Shown: positions 6,879 to 14,776 of the stretch, in pieces
Layout: each line of letters starts with the position of its first letter
How positions within the stretch are numbered: the stretch's first letter is position 1
Source: Thiobacillus sp.
Lineage (GTDB): Bacteria; Pseudomonadota; Gammaproteobacteria; Burkholderiales; Thiobacillaceae
NCBI GenBank assembly: GCA_020217265.1
Contig: JAIWOS010000026.1
Span: 1 to 19,928, forward strand
Length of the DNA: 19,928 bases
Reading direction: 5' to 3'
Notes under the pieces: generated by a model
What the model saw: the letters and a program-made list of their open reading frames with translations, nothing else
What the model was told of the DNA's origin: nothing
The model's database searches: none
Made by a program: the position numbers and the translations under genes

Positions 6879-7937
6879 ATGAGCCAATACTGGAGCGCCG
6901 TGGTGCGCGGTCTGACGCCCTATGTGCCGGGCGAGCAGCCGAAGCTGGCCAAGCTCATCAAGCTCAATACCAATGAAAACCCCTACGGGCCGAGCCCGAA
7001 GGTGCTCGAAGCCGTGCGCGCCGAAGCGGCCGAGTCGCTGCGCCTGTATCCCGACCCCAATTCCGACCGGCTGCGTGCTGGCATCGCCGCCTATCATGGC
7101 GTCGCGCCGGATCAGGTGTTCGTCGGCAACGGCTCGGACGAGGTGCTGGCGCATGCCTTTCTGGCGCTGCTGAAGCACGAGCGGCCGATCCTGTTTCCGG
7201 ACATCACCTACAGCTTCTACCCAGTGTATTGCGGGCTGTACGAGATCGCGCACCGGGCGGTTCCGTTGACCGATACTTTCGAGATTCGCGTCGACGACTA
7301 CTTCGTGCCCAACGGCGGCATCATTTTTCCCAATCCCAACGCGCCGACCGGTCGCCTGCTGGCGCGTGCGGAGATCGAACGCCTGCTCGCCGGCAACCCC
7401 GATTCGGTGGTGGTGATCGACGAGGCCTACATCGATTTCGGCGGCGAGTCGGCGGTGTGCCTGGTGGCGCGCCATCCGCAACTGCTGGTGACGCGAACCC
7501 TGTCCAAGTCGCATGCGCTGGCCGGCTTGCGCGTGGGCTACGCCATTGGTCAGCCGCATCTCATCGAGGCGCTCAACCGGGTGAAGGACAGCTTCAATTC
7601 CTATCCGCTCGACCGTTTCGCGCAGGCGGGCGCGCTGGCGTCTGTCGAAGACCACGCGTACTTCGAATCGATCTGCGCGAAAGTGGTGGCGACGCGTACC
7701 CAGCTGGTGGCCGGAATGGAACAGCTGGGTTTCGAGGTGCTGCCGTCGGCGGCCAACTTCATCTTTGCGCGCCACCCGGCGCACGACGGCGCGGCGCTGG
7801 CTGCGGCCCTGCGCGAGCGCAGCATCATCGTGCGGCATTTCCGCAATCCCGCCCGCATTTCGCCTTTTCTGCGCATTACCGTGGGTACTGACGCGGAGAG
7901 CGACGCGCTGCTCACGGCCCTGAAAGCATTGTGCTGA
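6879..7937 (+). CDS. hisC: Histidinol-phosphate aminotransferase
   Basis: 352 residues, a fold-type I PLP aminotransferase converting imidazole acetol-phosphate and glutamate to histidinol phosphate. Motifs: [20 protein letters not shown] (substrate-binding N-terminus), [44 protein letters not shown], and [18 protein letters not shown], with the PLP-binding lysine at residue 210. C-terminal [19 protein letters not shown] contains the phosphate- and carboxylate-binding arginines typical of HisC. The ATG is 13 bp after hisD. Normal length and no defect. It is the second gene of the operon. Confidence 0.97.
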   Translation: MSQYWSAVVRGLTPYVPGEQPKLAKLIKLNTNENPYGPSPKVLEAVRAEAAESLRLYPDPNSDRLRAGIAAYHGVAPDQVFVGNGSDEVLAHAFLALLKHERPILFPDITYSFYPVYCGLYEIAHRAVPLTDTFEIRVDDYFVPNGGIIFPNPNAPTGRLLARAEIERLLAGNPDSVVVIDEAYIDFGGESAVCLVARHPQLLVTRTLSKSHALAGLRVGYAIGQPHLIEALNRVKDSFNSYPLDRFAQAGALASVEDHAYFESICAKVVATRTQLVAGMEQLGFEVLPSAANFIFARHPAHDGAALAAALRERSIIVRHFRNPARISPFLRITVGTDAESDALLTALKALC

Positions 7938-7951
7938 AAGCCCGCCCGGCC

Positions 7952-7960
7952 TGCTAGAAT
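7952..7960 (+). promoter_or_regulatory. Possible extended -10 promoter upstream of hisB
   Basis: TGCTAGAAT has the extended -10 form (TGn followed by TAGAAT, 5 of 6). It lies in the 50-bp hisC/hisB gap, the largest spacer inside the his cluster, 27 nt before hisB. A TTGTGC at 7929-7934 is 20 nt upstream, too far for a good -35. It could give internal expression of hisB through tatC. Confidence 0.3.
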
Positions 7961-7987
7961 CCTTTTAAAGCATCGAATCCCGACGCC

Positions 7988-8575
7988 ATGCGCACCGCAC
8001 AAGTCAGCCGCAACACCCTCGAAACCCGGATCACGGTCAACCTCAACCTCGACGGGGCCGGCCTTAGCAAGCTCGCCACCGGCGTGCCTTTTCTCGACCA
8101 CATGCTCGACCAGATCGCGCGCCATGGCCTGATCGATCTCGACATCCAGGCCGAAGGCGATCTGCACATCGACGCCCACCACACGGTCGAAGATACAGGC
8201 ATCACGCTGGGCCAGGCCTTTGCGCAGGCGCTTGGCGACAAGAAGGGCATCCGCCGCTACGGCCATGCCTATGTGCCGCTCGACGAGGCGCTCTCCCGGG
8301 TGGTGATCGACCTGTCGGGGCGCCCCGGGCTCGAATACCACGTCGATTACACCCGTGCTCGCATCGGCGAATTCGACGTCGATCTGTTCCTCGAATTCTT
8401 CCGCGGCTTCGTCAACCATGCCGCGGTGACGCTGCACATCGACAACCTGCGCGGCATCAACGCCCACCACCAGGCCGAAACCATTTTCAAGGCTTTCGGC
8501 CGTGCGCTGCGCATGGCAGTCGAGCCCGACCCGCGCATGGCGGGCGTGATGCCTTCCACGAAAGGCAGACTTTGA
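7988..8575 (+). CDS. hisB: Imidazoleglycerol-phosphate dehydratase (monofunctional)
   Basis: 195 residues, the dehydratase alone, not the bifunctional enterobacterial HisB with a phosphatase domain. The two metal-binding repeats are clear: [17 protein letters not shown] with [11 protein letters not shown] in the first half, and [21 protein letters not shown] near the end. It dehydrates imidazole glycerol phosphate to imidazole acetol-phosphate using manganese bound by the HHxxE motifs. The stop overlaps the hisH ATG (TGATG). The separate histidinol-phosphate phosphatase needed for the pathway is not in this window. Confidence 0.97.
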   Translation: MRTAQVSRNTLETRITVNLNLDGAGLSKLATGVPFLDHMLDQIARHGLIDLDIQAEGDLHIDAHHTVEDTGITLGQAFAQALGDKKGIRRYGHAYVPLDEALSRVVIDLSGRPGLEYHVDYTRARIGEFDVDLFLEFFRGFVNHAAVTLHIDNLRGINAHHQAETIFKAFGRALRMAVEPDPRMAGVMPSTKGRL

Positions 8576-9261
8576 TGGCGGTCGACATCGCAGTCATCGA
8601 TTACGGCATGGGCAACCTGCGCTCGGTGTCCAAGGCCATCGAGCACGTCGCGCCGGCGATGAACGTGGTCGTGACCGCCGATCCGGCGGTAATTGCCGCC
8701 GCCGGCCGCGTGGTGTTTCCCGGCCAGGGCGCCGCGCCCGACTGCATGCGCGAGATCGACGCACGCGGCCTGCGCTCGGTGATCGTCGAAGCGGCGAAAA
8801 GCAAACCGTTCCTCGGCATCTGCATGGGCATGCAGGTGCTCTTCGAACACAGCGAGGAAGGCGATACCGACTGCCTCGGCATTTTTCCCGGCAGCGTGCA
8901 GCGCTTTCCGGCCGATGCGATGCTTGACGACAAGGGCGGCAAGCTTAAAGTGCCGCACATGGGCTGGAACAACGTGCACCAGGCGATGCCGCACCCGCTG
9001 TGGACGGGCATCGAGGAAGGCGCGCGCTTCTACTTCGTGCACAGCTATTTCGTGCAGCCGACCTCGCCCGACCTGATCGCGGGATTTTCGCACTATCCCT
9101 TTCCGTTCACCTGCGCGGTGGCCTCGGATAACATCTTTGCCGTGCAGTTCCACCCGGAAAAAAGCCAGAATGCTGGCCTTGCCCTGCTCGGCAATTTCGC
9201 AACCTGGAACCCGGGCGAACATGCATCCGCCTGTGATCTGTCCGGCGCGGCCTGCGCCTAA
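8575..9261 (+). CDS. hisH: Imidazole glycerol phosphate synthase, glutaminase subunit
   Basis: 228 residues from the ATG at 8575; a TTG three bases earlier is not needed. AAAGG at 8561-8565 is the ribosome site. HisH is a class I glutamine amidotransferase that feeds ammonia to HisF. The catalytic triad is present: C83 in LGICMGMQVLFE, H193 and E195 in VQFHPEKSQ. Also seen are DYGMGNLRSV, the oxyanion-region VFPGQGA, and KVPHMGWN, the HisF-facing segment. About 15 extra residues (ending in CDLSGAACA) follow the usual end. Translationally coupled to hisB. Confidence 0.97.
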   Translation: MAVDIAVIDYGMGNLRSVSKAIEHVAPAMNVVVTADPAVIAAAGRVVFPGQGAAPDCMREIDARGLRSVIVEAAKSKPFLGICMGMQVLFEHSEEGDTDCLGIFPGSVQRFPADAMLDDKGGKLKVPHMGWNNVHQAMPHPLWTGIEEGARFYFVHSYFVQPTSPDLIAGFSHYPFPFTCAVASDNIFAVQFHPEKSQNAGLALLGNFATWNPGEHASACDLSGAACA

Positions 9262-9279
9262 TTCTTCTTTCGTACGACC

Positions 9280-10035
9280 ATGCTGATCATTCCTGCTATC
9301 GACCTCAAGGACGGCCACTGCGTGCGCCTGGAACAGGGCGAAATGGACCGCGCCACCGTGTTCTCCGATGATCCGGCGGCGACCGCGAAACACTGGCAGG
9401 CGCAGGGTGCGCGCCGTCTGCACCTGGTCGATCTCAACGGCGCGTTTGCCGGCAAGCCGATCAACGACGATGCGATCCGTTCCATCGTCGACGCCGTGGG
9501 CGACACCATGCCCGTGCAGCTGGGCGGGGGCATTCGCGACCTCGCCACCATCGAGCGCTACCTCGACGACGGCGTGCGCTACGTCATCATCGGCACCGCG
9601 GCGGTGAAGAATCCCGGCTTCCTGCACGAAGCCTGCGACGCCTTCCCAGGCCACGTGATGGTGGGACTGGATGCGAAAGACGGCAAGGTGGCGGTCGAAG
9701 GCTGGTCGAAGATCACTGGTCACGATGTGATCGATCTTGCCAAGCGCTTCGAGGGCTACGGCGTCGAAGCGGTGATCTACACCGACATCGGCCGCGACGG
9801 CATGCTCACCGGCGTCAACGTCGATGCGACGCAGCGGCTGGCGCAGGCCTTGTCGATCCCGGTCATCGCCAGCGGTGGCGTCACCAACATCGACGACGTG
9901 AAGGCGCTGTCCGCAGTCGCCAAGGATGGCATCATCGGAGCCATCACCGGCCGCGCGATCTATCAGGGTACGCTCGATTTCGCCCAGGCACAGAAGCTTG
10001 CTGACGAGCTGGCCGGCGGCGTGTTCGGCGTCTGA
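9280..10035 (+). CDS. hisA: ProFAR isomerase (HisA)
   Basis: 251 residues, a (beta-alpha)8 barrel that opens the ribose of ProFAR by Amadori rearrangement. It starts [12 protein letters not shown] with catalytic D8, and the second catalytic aspartate sits in [11 protein letters not shown]. Half-barrel phosphate-binding loops are visible as QLGGGIR and [21 protein letters not shown] and [14 protein letters not shown] are also typical. It is paralogous to hisF, the next gene, and lies 18 bp after hisH. The last residues, [12 protein letters not shown], end at the usual length. Confidence 0.97.
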   Translation: MLIIPAIDLKDGHCVRLEQGEMDRATVFSDDPAATAKHWQAQGARRLHLVDLNGAFAGKPINDDAIRSIVDAVGDTMPVQLGGGIRDLATIERYLDDGVRYVIIGTAAVKNPGFLHEACDAFPGHVMVGLDAKDGKVAVEGWSKITGHDVIDLAKRFEGYGVEAVIYTDIGRDGMLTGVNVDATQRLAQALSIPVIASGGVTNIDDVKALSAVAKDGIIGAITGRAIYQGTLDFAQAQKLADELAGGVFGV

Positions 10036-10044
10036 ACCCCTCAC

Positions 10045-10800
10045 ATGCTCGCCAAGCGCATCATTCCCTGTCTCGACGTCACTGACGGCCGGGTCGTCAA
10101 GGGCGTCAACTTCGTCGAACTGAAGGACGCGGGCGATCCGGTCGAGATTGCCCGCCGCTACAACGAGGCGGGTGCCGACGAACTGACCTTCCTCGACATC
10201 ACCGCGTCGTCCGACAACCGCGATCTCATCCTGCACATCATCGAGGCGGTGGCGAGCGAAGTCTTCATCCCGCTTACCGTCGGCGGCGGCGTGCGCGCCG
10301 TTGCCGACGTCCAGCGCCTGCTCAACGCCGGGGCCGACAAGGTCAGCATCAACACCTCGGCGGTGACGAACCCGCAACTGGTGAAGGACGCGGCCGACCG
10401 TTACGGCAGCCAGTGCATCGTCGTCGCCATCGACGCCAAGCGCGTGAATGACCACTGGGAAGTCTTCACTCATGGCGGACGCCGTGCCACGGGCCTCGAT
10501 GCCGTCGAGTGGGCGAAGAAAATGGAAACGCTGGGCGCGGGCGAACTGCTGCTGACCTCGATGGATCGCGACGGCACCAAGAGCGGCTTCGATCTGGCGC
10601 TCACCCGTGCGATTTCTGACGCGGTCTCGATTCCCATCATCGCCAGCGGTGGCGTGGGCAATCTCCAGCACCTGGTCGATGGCGTGCGCGAAGGCCACGC
10701 CGACGCGGTACTGGCGGCCAGCATCTTCCACTTCGGCGAGTACGGCATCGACGAAGCGAAGAAATACATGCGTCAGCACGGTATCGAGGTGCGCCTGTGA
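10045..10800 (+). CDS. hisF: Imidazole glycerol phosphate synthase, cyclase subunit
   Basis: 251 residues, the barrel partner of HisH. It makes imidazole glycerol phosphate and AICAR from PRFAR and ammonia. [20 protein letters not shown] carries catalytic D11; the second catalytic aspartate is in [15 protein letters not shown]. Phosphate loops are TVGGGVRAV and IASGGVGN, and INTSAV and VAIDAKR are conserved. It begins 9 bp after the hisA stop and its TGA overlaps the GTG of hisI (GTGA). Confidence 0.98.
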   Translation: MLAKRIIPCLDVTDGRVVKGVNFVELKDAGDPVEIARRYNEAGADELTFLDITASSDNRDLILHIIEAVASEVFIPLTVGGGVRAVADVQRLLNAGADKVSINTSAVTNPQLVKDAADRYGSQCIVVAIDAKRVNDHWEVFTHGGRRATGLDAVEWAKKMETLGAGELLLTSMDRDGTKSGFDLALTRAISDAVSIPIIASGGVGNLQHLVDGVREGHADAVLAASIFHFGEYGIDEAKKYMRQHGIEVRL

Positions 10801-11195
10801 ACACCGCGATCGACGCCGGCTGGCTCGACGCCGTGAAGTGGGATGCCCAGGGCCTGGTGCCGGCCATTGCGCAGGATGCGGCCACGGGCGACATCCTGAT
10901 GGTGGCGTGGATGAATCGCGAGGCGCTGGCCGAGACCGCGCGCACGATGCGCGGCGTGTACTTTTCCCGCTCGCGCAAGCGCCTGTGGCGCAAGGGCGAG
11001 GAATCGGGGCATGTTCAGATCGTCAGTGAAATCCGGCTCGACTGCGACAACGACGTGGTGCTGTTGAAGATCGAACAAGTGGGCGGGATCGCGTGTCATA
11101 CGGGACGGCGTTCGTGCTTTTATCAGAAGCTGGTCGGCAGCGACTGGGTCGCGACGGACCCCGTGCTCAAGAACCCCGACGAGATCTACCGATGA
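10797..11195 (+). CDS. hisI: Phosphoribosyl-AMP cyclohydrolase
   Basis: 132 residues, a stand-alone HisI rather than the HisIE fusion of enterics. It starts at the GTG overlapping the hisF stop. It opens the adenine ring of phosphoribosyl-AMP, using zinc. Seen: [38 protein letters not shown] (broken here: substrate-binding WMNREAL and [12 protein letters not shown]), the metal-binding DCDND, and the cysteines in [13 protein letters not shown]. It ends ATGA, shared with hisE. Confidence 0.96.
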   Translation: MNTAIDAGWLDAVKWDAQGLVPAIAQDAATGDILMVAWMNREALAETARTMRGVYFSRSRKRLWRKGEESGHVQIVSEIRLDCDNDVVLLKIEQVGGIACHTGRRSCFYQKLVGSDWVATDPVLKNPDEIYR

Positions 11196-11509
11196 GCGAC
11201 ATCCTCGACCGCCTGGGGGAAACCCTGGAAGCCCGCAAGAACGCGTCGCCGGACAGTTCCTACGTCGCGAAGCTCTATGCTAAGGGCACCGACGCCATCC
11301 TGAAGAAGATCGGCGAGGAGGCGACCGAAACCGTGATGGCGGCCAAGGACGGGCAGGCCGAAAAGATCATCTACGAGGTCGCCGATTTGTGGTTTCATAC
11401 CTGCGTGTTGCTGGCGCATGCAGGTCTGAAGCCCTCCGACGTCCTGAACGAACTGGCGCGCCGTGAGGGCTTGTCCGGGCTGGTCGAAAAGGCAAACCGC
11501 AATGAGTGA
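11192..11509 (+). CDS. hisE: Phosphoribosyl-ATP diphosphatase
   Basis: 105 residues from the ATG that overlaps the hisI stop; an in-frame start at 11093 lies inside hisI and is not credible. HisE is an all-alpha MazG-type pyrophosphohydrolase that makes phosphoribosyl-[33 protein letters not shown] carries the EExxE metal motif, and [15 protein letters not shown] the second acidic ExxD. Its end overlaps the HIT gene by 8 nt, so translation is likely coupled. Confidence 0.96.
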   Translation: MSDILDRLGETLEARKNASPDSSYVAKLYAKGTDAILKKIGEEATETVMAAKDGQAEKIIYEVADLWFHTCVLLAHAGLKPSDVLNELARREGLSGLVEKANRNE

Positions 11510-11840
11510 CTGCATCTTCTGCAAAATCGTCGCCGGCGAGATTCCGTCCGGCAAGGTGTACGAAGACGACGAAGTGCTGGCGTTCCACGACATTCATCCG
11601 TTCGCGCGGGTGCACTTTCTGATCATTCCGAAGGTGCACATCGCGACCCTGGCCGACGCGACGCCCGAGCACGAACGCCTGTTGGGCAGGATGCTGCTGC
11701 TGGCGCCCAGGCTGGCCAAGGAACAAGGGCTCGACGCCGGCTTCAAGACCCTGATCAATACCGGTCGTGGCGGCGGGCAGGAAGTGTTTCACATCCACAT
11801 TCACGTATTCGGCGGCGGCGATCCCGTACGCCGGCCCTAA
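11502..11840 (+). CDS. HIT-family (histidine triad) nucleotide-binding protein
   Basis: 112 residues from the ATG at 11502, which overlaps the hisE stop. It begins [14 protein letters not shown], with the CxxC common to bacterial HinT, then [18 protein letters not shown], and the catalytic triad [10 protein letters not shown] near the C-terminus. HinT-like enzymes hydrolyse adenosine phosphoramidates and acyl-AMPs. The position after hisE is common in betaproteobacteria; a direct role in histidine synthesis is not known. Eighteen bases with AAAAGGAG separate it from tatA. Confidence 0.95.
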   Translation: MSDCIFCKIVAGEIPSGKVYEDDEVLAFHDIHPFARVHFLIIPKVHIATLADATPEHERLLGRMLLLAPRLAKEQGLDAGFKTLINTGRGGGQEVFHIHIHVFGGGDPVRRP

Positions 11841-11858
11841 TCCAAAAGGAGACTTCTC

Positions 11859-12071
11859 ATGGGTAGCTTCAGCATCTGGCATTGGCTGATCGTTCTGGTG
11901 GTCGTGCTGCTGATTTTCGGCACCAAGAAACTGCGCAACATCGGCAGCGATCTGGGCGGCGCGGTCAAGGGCTTCAAGGAAGGCATGAAAGAAGATGCGC
12001 CCAAGCTTTCCGAAGGCGATCGCGGCGGACATACCATCGACGCAGAAGTCAAGGACAAGCAGCAGAGCTGA
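11859..12071 (+). CDS. tatA: Sec-independent protein translocase TatA
   Basis: 70 residues. One N-terminal helix ([20 protein letters not shown], residues 6-25, with the FGxKKL hinge), then the amphipathic helix ([18 protein letters not shown]) and a charged tail. TatA oligomerises to form the passage for folded twin-arginine substrates. AAAAGGAG sits 8 nt before the ATG, a strong ribosome site fitting the high TatA demand. A 73-bp gap with several inverted repeats separates it from tatB. Confidence 0.96.
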   Translation: MGSFSIWHWLIVLVVVLLIFGTKKLRNIGSDLGGAVKGFKEGMKEDAPKLSEGDRGGHTIDAEVKDKQQS

Positions 12072-12076
12072 CTGAA

Positions 12077-12135
12077 TGCAAGTCGAAAGCGCAGTTTGCA
12101 GGGCCTGCCTTGCCACTTGCAGCGACAAGTCTTGT
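12077..12135 (+). repeat. Competing inverted repeats between tatA and tatB
   Basis: TGCAAGT (12077-12083) pairs perfectly with ACTTGCA (12115-12121), enclosing GCAGG-G-CCTGC (12098-12108). The same ACTTG (12115-12119) can instead pair with CAAGT (12126-12130), and ACAAG-T-CTTGT (12125-12135) is a third dyad. These structures exclude one another. No T-run follows, so it is not a simple terminator. No Shine-Dalgarno is evident before the tatB ATG. A role in damping tatB/tatC relative to tatA, by RNA folding or processing, is inference. Confidence 0.4.
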
Positions 12136-12144
12136 AACTGAACC

Positions 12145-12591
12145 ATGTTCGATATCGGTTTTTCCGAACTCGTCGTCATCGGGGTGGTGGCCCTGATCGT
12201 CATCGGACCCGAGCGCCTGCCCAAGGTGGCGCGCACGGCCGGGCATCTCTACGGGCGCCTGCAACGCTATGTCACTACTGTGAAATCCGATATCAGCCGG
12301 GAAATCCAGCTCGACGAAATGCGCAAGGCGGGGCAGTCCTTCAAGGCGTCGATCGAATCGGCCGCAAGCGGCGTCGAGCAGCAGGCGACGGTGGTGGACG
12401 AATACCTGCGCAAGGAGGCGAGCAACGTCGACAAGGTCATGGCCGCGATGGCAACGACGATGAGCGAACGGCCACCTAGCGAAACCCTGCCTGTAACGCC
12501 GGCGCCGGATCATCACGTGGCTGCGCAGCAAAGCCTGCCGCTCGACGAGCCTGACCAGAACCCTGCGCCGCAGTCGGGCAAGTCTGCATGA
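12145..12591 (+). CDS. tatB: Sec-independent protein translocase TatB
   Basis: 148 residues. MFDIGFSELVVIGVVALIVIGPERLPKVAR is the TatB N-terminal helix with the conserved Glu (residue 8) and the GPERLP hinge (residues 21-26). A long amphipathic region follows (GHLYGRLQRYVTTVKSDISREIQLDEMRK) and then a low-complexity Ala/Pro/Glu-rich tail from about residue 95. TatB works with TatC as the receptor for twin-arginine signal peptides. No convincing Shine-Dalgarno precedes the ATG. Its stop overlaps the tatC ATG (ATGA). Confidence 0.96.
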   Translation: MFDIGFSELVVIGVVALIVIGPERLPKVARTAGHLYGRLQRYVTTVKSDISREIQLDEMRKAGQSFKASIESAASGVEQQATVVDEYLRKEASNVDKVMAAMATTMSERPPSETLPVTPAPDHHVAAQQSLPLDEPDQNPAPQSGKSA

Positions 12592-13403
12592 GCGACCAGG
12601 AAGACACCTTCATCTCGCACCTGATCGAGATGCGCGACCGCTTGCTGCGTGCGGTGCTCGGCGTGGTCATTCTGTTCGTCTGCCTGTTTCCCTGGGCCAA
12701 GGACTTGTATGCGCTGCTGGCCAAACCGCTGCTCGCGGTGCTGCCCAAGGGCGGCCAGATGATCGCCACCGAAGTCACAACCCCGTTCTTCGTGCCGATG
12801 AAAGTCACCCTCATGGTGGCTTTTCTGCTGGCGTTGCCGTGGGTGCTCTATCAAGCCTGGGCGTTCATTGCGCCCGGGTTGTACCGGCACGAAAAGCGCA
12901 TCGGCGTGCCGCTGGTGATCGCGAGCGTGGTGCTGTTCCTGACCGGCATGGCGTTCGCCTATTTCCTGGTGTTTCCCGTCGTGTTCGGCTTCATCGTGGG
13001 CGTCGCCCCTGCGGGAGTCGCGGTGATGACCGACATCGGCAAATACCTCGATTTCGTCATGACGCTGTTCATCGCATTCGGCGTGACTTTCGAAGTGCCG
13101 GTCGCCGTCGTGCTGCTCGTGAAGATGGGCATGGTCTCGGTTGCCAAGCTGCGCGAAATCCGGCCATATGTTGTGGTCGGCGCGTTCGTGATCGGCGCGA
13201 TCTTCACGCCGCCCGACGTCATTTCACAGTTCATGCTGGCGGTGCCGCTGTGGCTGCTGTATGAAATCGGCATCATCGTGGCGGCCATGATCACCAAACC
13301 CCGCGCCGAAGCCGAACCGGATTCGGGCTATGTCCCCATGTCGGAAGCAGACATGGACGCCGAACTGGACCGCATCGAGTCCGAATCCCGGGATAAGCCC
13401 TGA
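12588..13403 (+). CDS. tatC: Sec-independent protein translocase TatC
   Basis: 271 residues with six hydrophobic helices. SHLIEMRDRLLRAV (residues 5-18) is the conserved cytoplasmic N-terminus, and later FFVPMKVTLMVAFLLALPWVLYQAWAFIAPGLYRHEK (first periplasmic loop and helix 2) and IFTPPDVISQFMLAVPLWLLYEIGI are classical TatC blocks. TatC binds the twin-arginine motif. A charged tail (about residues 235-271) follows the last helix. The stop is only 2 nt before the first NtrC-type site of amt, with no terminator between. Confidence 0.97.
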   Translation: MSDQEDTFISHLIEMRDRLLRAVLGVVILFVCLFPWAKDLYALLAKPLLAVLPKGGQMIATEVTTPFFVPMKVTLMVAFLLALPWVLYQAWAFIAPGLYRHEKRIGVPLVIASVVLFLTGMAFAYFLVFPVVFGFIVGVAPAGVAVMTDIGKYLDFVMTLFIAFGVTFEVPVAVVLLVKMGMVSVAKLREIRPYVVVGAFVIGAIFTPPDVISQFMLAVPLWLLYEIGIIVAAMITKPRAEAEPDSGYVPMSEADMDAELDRIESESRDKP

Positions 13404-13405
13404 TG

Positions 13406-13422
13406 TGCACCAAATTGATGCA
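13406..13422 (+). promoter_or_regulatory. NtrC-type enhancer site 1 for amt
   Basis: TGCACC-N5-GATGCA, matching the NtrC consensus TGCACC-N5-GGTGCA at 11 of 12 defined positions. It lies about 117 bp upstream of the predicted transcription start, centred at 13414, 30 bp from the second site. Confidence 0.62.
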
Positions 13423-13435
13423 ATAAAACCTGTGA

Positions 13436-13452
13436 TGCACTAGGTTGGCGCA
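13436..13452 (+). promoter_or_regulatory. NtrC-type enhancer site 2 for amt
   Basis: TGCACT-N5-GGCGCA, 11 of 12 positions if TGCACY is allowed. Centred at 13444, about three helical turns from site 1 so that both face the same side of the DNA, as in the paired NtrC sites of glnA promoters. Confidence 0.58.
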
Positions 13453-13486
13453 TACGACTTCGTGCGTGCTGCCGTGAATCATTGAA

Positions 13487-13499
13487 AATCAATCACTTG
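13487..13499 (+). promoter_or_regulatory. IHF-type site between NtrC sites and sigma-54 promoter
   Basis: AATCAATCACTTG fits the IHF core WATCAANNNNTTR at every defined base, within an AT-rich patch that also contains the dyad ATTGA-AAA-TCAAT (13481-13493). IHF bending here would bring enhancer-bound NtrC to the sigma-54 polymerase. Confidence 0.45.
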
Positions 13500-13504
13500 T
13501 TGTT

Positions 13505-13521
13505 TTGGTGCAATTGTTGCT
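13505..13521 (+). promoter_or_regulatory. Sigma-54 promoter of amt
   Basis: TTGGTGCAATTGTTGCT aligns to YTGGCACG-N4-TTGCW. The invariant GG (13507-13508) and GC (13519-13520) are 12 bp apart as required, and the -12 element TTGCT is perfect; the -24 element deviates at two bases. Predicted start near 13531. It then leaves GGGAGGAG (13542-13549) as the ribosome site 6 nt before the amt ATG, and rules out the longer frame that would begin inside the promoter. Confidence 0.62.
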
Positions 13522-13555
13522 TCAGGCTTCCGGGATTATTCGGGAGGAGCCCTGC

Positions 13556-14758
13556 ATGGATGCGCTGAAATCGGGTAGCGACGTACTGTTTGTATTGCTG
13601 GGCGGCATCATGGTGCTGGCCATGCACGCCGGATTTGCCTTTCTCGAACTGGGCACCGTGCGCAAGAAGAACCAGGTCAATGCGCTGGTCAAGATCCTGA
13701 CCGACTTTTCCATCTCCACCATCGCCTATTTCTTCATCGGCTACAGCATTGCCTATGGCGTGAGCTTCTTTTCCGGCGCCGAAGTCCTGGCGGCGAGAAA
13801 CGGCTACGACCTCGTCAAATTCTTTTTCCTGCTGACTTTTGCCGCGGCCATCCCGGCCATCGTTTCGGGCGGCATCGCCGAACGCGCGCGTTTCCACCCG
13901 CAGTTGGCCGCGACTTTCGCGCTGGTCGGTTTCGTGTATCCCTTCTTCGAGGGCATCGTGTGGAACGGCAACTACGGCCTGCAAGCCTGGCTGGAAGCCG
14001 CGACCGGCGCCAGATTCCATGACTTCGCCGGGTCGGTGGTGGTGCACGCGGTGGGCGGCTGGATTGCCTTGCCCGCGGTGCTGCTGCTCGGCGCGCGACG
14101 CGGTCGCTACACCCGCGACGGCCTGATCTCGGCGCATCCGCCGTCGAACATTCCCTTCCTGGCGCTGGGCGCGTGGATCCTGACCGTGGGCTGGTTCGGA
14201 TTCAACGTCATGTCGGCGCAGCTGATCGAATCGGTTTCGGGCCTGGTCGCGGTGAACTCGTTGATGGCGATGGTGGGCGGCACGCTCGCCGCGCTCTTCA
14301 TCGGCAAGAACGATCCGGGCTTCATCCACAACGGGCCGCTTGCCGGGCTGGTCGCCGTTTGTGCGGGCTCCGACCTGATGCATCCGCTGGGCGCACTGGC
14401 GACCGGTGCGATTGCCGGTGCGCTGTTCGTCTGGATGTTCATGGTCACTCAGAACAAGTGGAAGATCGACGACGTGCTGGGCGTATGGCCCTTGCATGGC
14501 TTGTGTGGCGCCTGGGGCGGCGTCGCGGCGGGCATTTTCGGCCAGCAGGCGCTGGGCGGCATCGGTGGCGTGAGTTTTGCTGCGCAATTGATCGGTACCC
14601 TGGGCGGGATCGCAGTCGCATTGATCGGAAGCCTGGTGGTTTATGGGGCGATCAAGCGTACGGTCGGTCTGCGGCTCGACCCCGAATCAGAGTTCAACGG
14701 CGCCGACCTCAGCATTCACAAAGTGTCCGCGACTGCCGAGCGCGAAACCAACTGGTGA
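13556..14758 (+). CDS. amt: Ammonium transporter (Amt family)
   Basis: 400 residues from the ATG at 13556, with GGGAGGAG 6 nt upstream. About 11 hydrophobic helices. Key residues: the pore histidines H164 (VVVHAVGGW) and H314 (WPLHGLCGAWGG), D156 (FHDFAGS) at the recruitment site, ELGTVRKKN and AAIPAIVSGGIAERARF. The C-terminal tail GLRLDPESEFNGADLSIH is the conserved regulatory tail that meets PII proteins, although the usual HGE ends as HKV. The sequence is an Amt, not an Rh protein, but a divergent clade with a short external N-terminus. No glnK lies beside it. Expression is probably NtrC and sigma-54 dependent. Imports ammonium for assimilation under nitrogen limitation. Confidence 0.93.
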   Translation: MDALKSGSDVLFVLLGGIMVLAMHAGFAFLELGTVRKKNQVNALVKILTDFSISTIAYFFIGYSIAYGVSFFSGAEVLAARNGYDLVKFFFLLTFAAAIPAIVSGGIAERARFHPQLAATFALVGFVYPFFEGIVWNGNYGLQAWLEAATGARFHDFAGSVVVHAVGGWIALPAVLLLGARRGRYTRDGLISAHPPSNIPFLALGAWILTVGWFGFNVMSAQLIESVSGLVAVNSLMAMVGGTLAALFIGKNDPGFIHNGPLAGLVAVCAGSDLMHPLGALATGAIAGALFVWMFMVTQNKWKIDDVLGVWPLHGLCGAWGGVAAGIFGQQALGGIGGVSFAAQLIGTLGGIAVALIGSLVVYGAIKRTVGLRLDPESEFNGADLSIHKVSATAERETNW

Positions 14759-14776
14759 TGGGGGGTTGCAGGGGCT

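Noticed and set aside
5480-6880. 466-codon minus-strand frame over hisD
   Set aside because: Antisense to hisD with the same reverse-frame composition and no recognisable domain.
8347-10779. Open frame of 810 codons on the minus strand across hisB-hisF
   Set aside because: It is antisense to four clearly conserved his genes, is His/Arg/Asp-rich in the way reverse frames of high-GC genes are, and shows no family motif.
13505-13555. 17-residue N-terminal extension of Amt
   Set aside because: It would start inside the sigma-54 promoter; the ATG at 13556 has a strong ribosome site.
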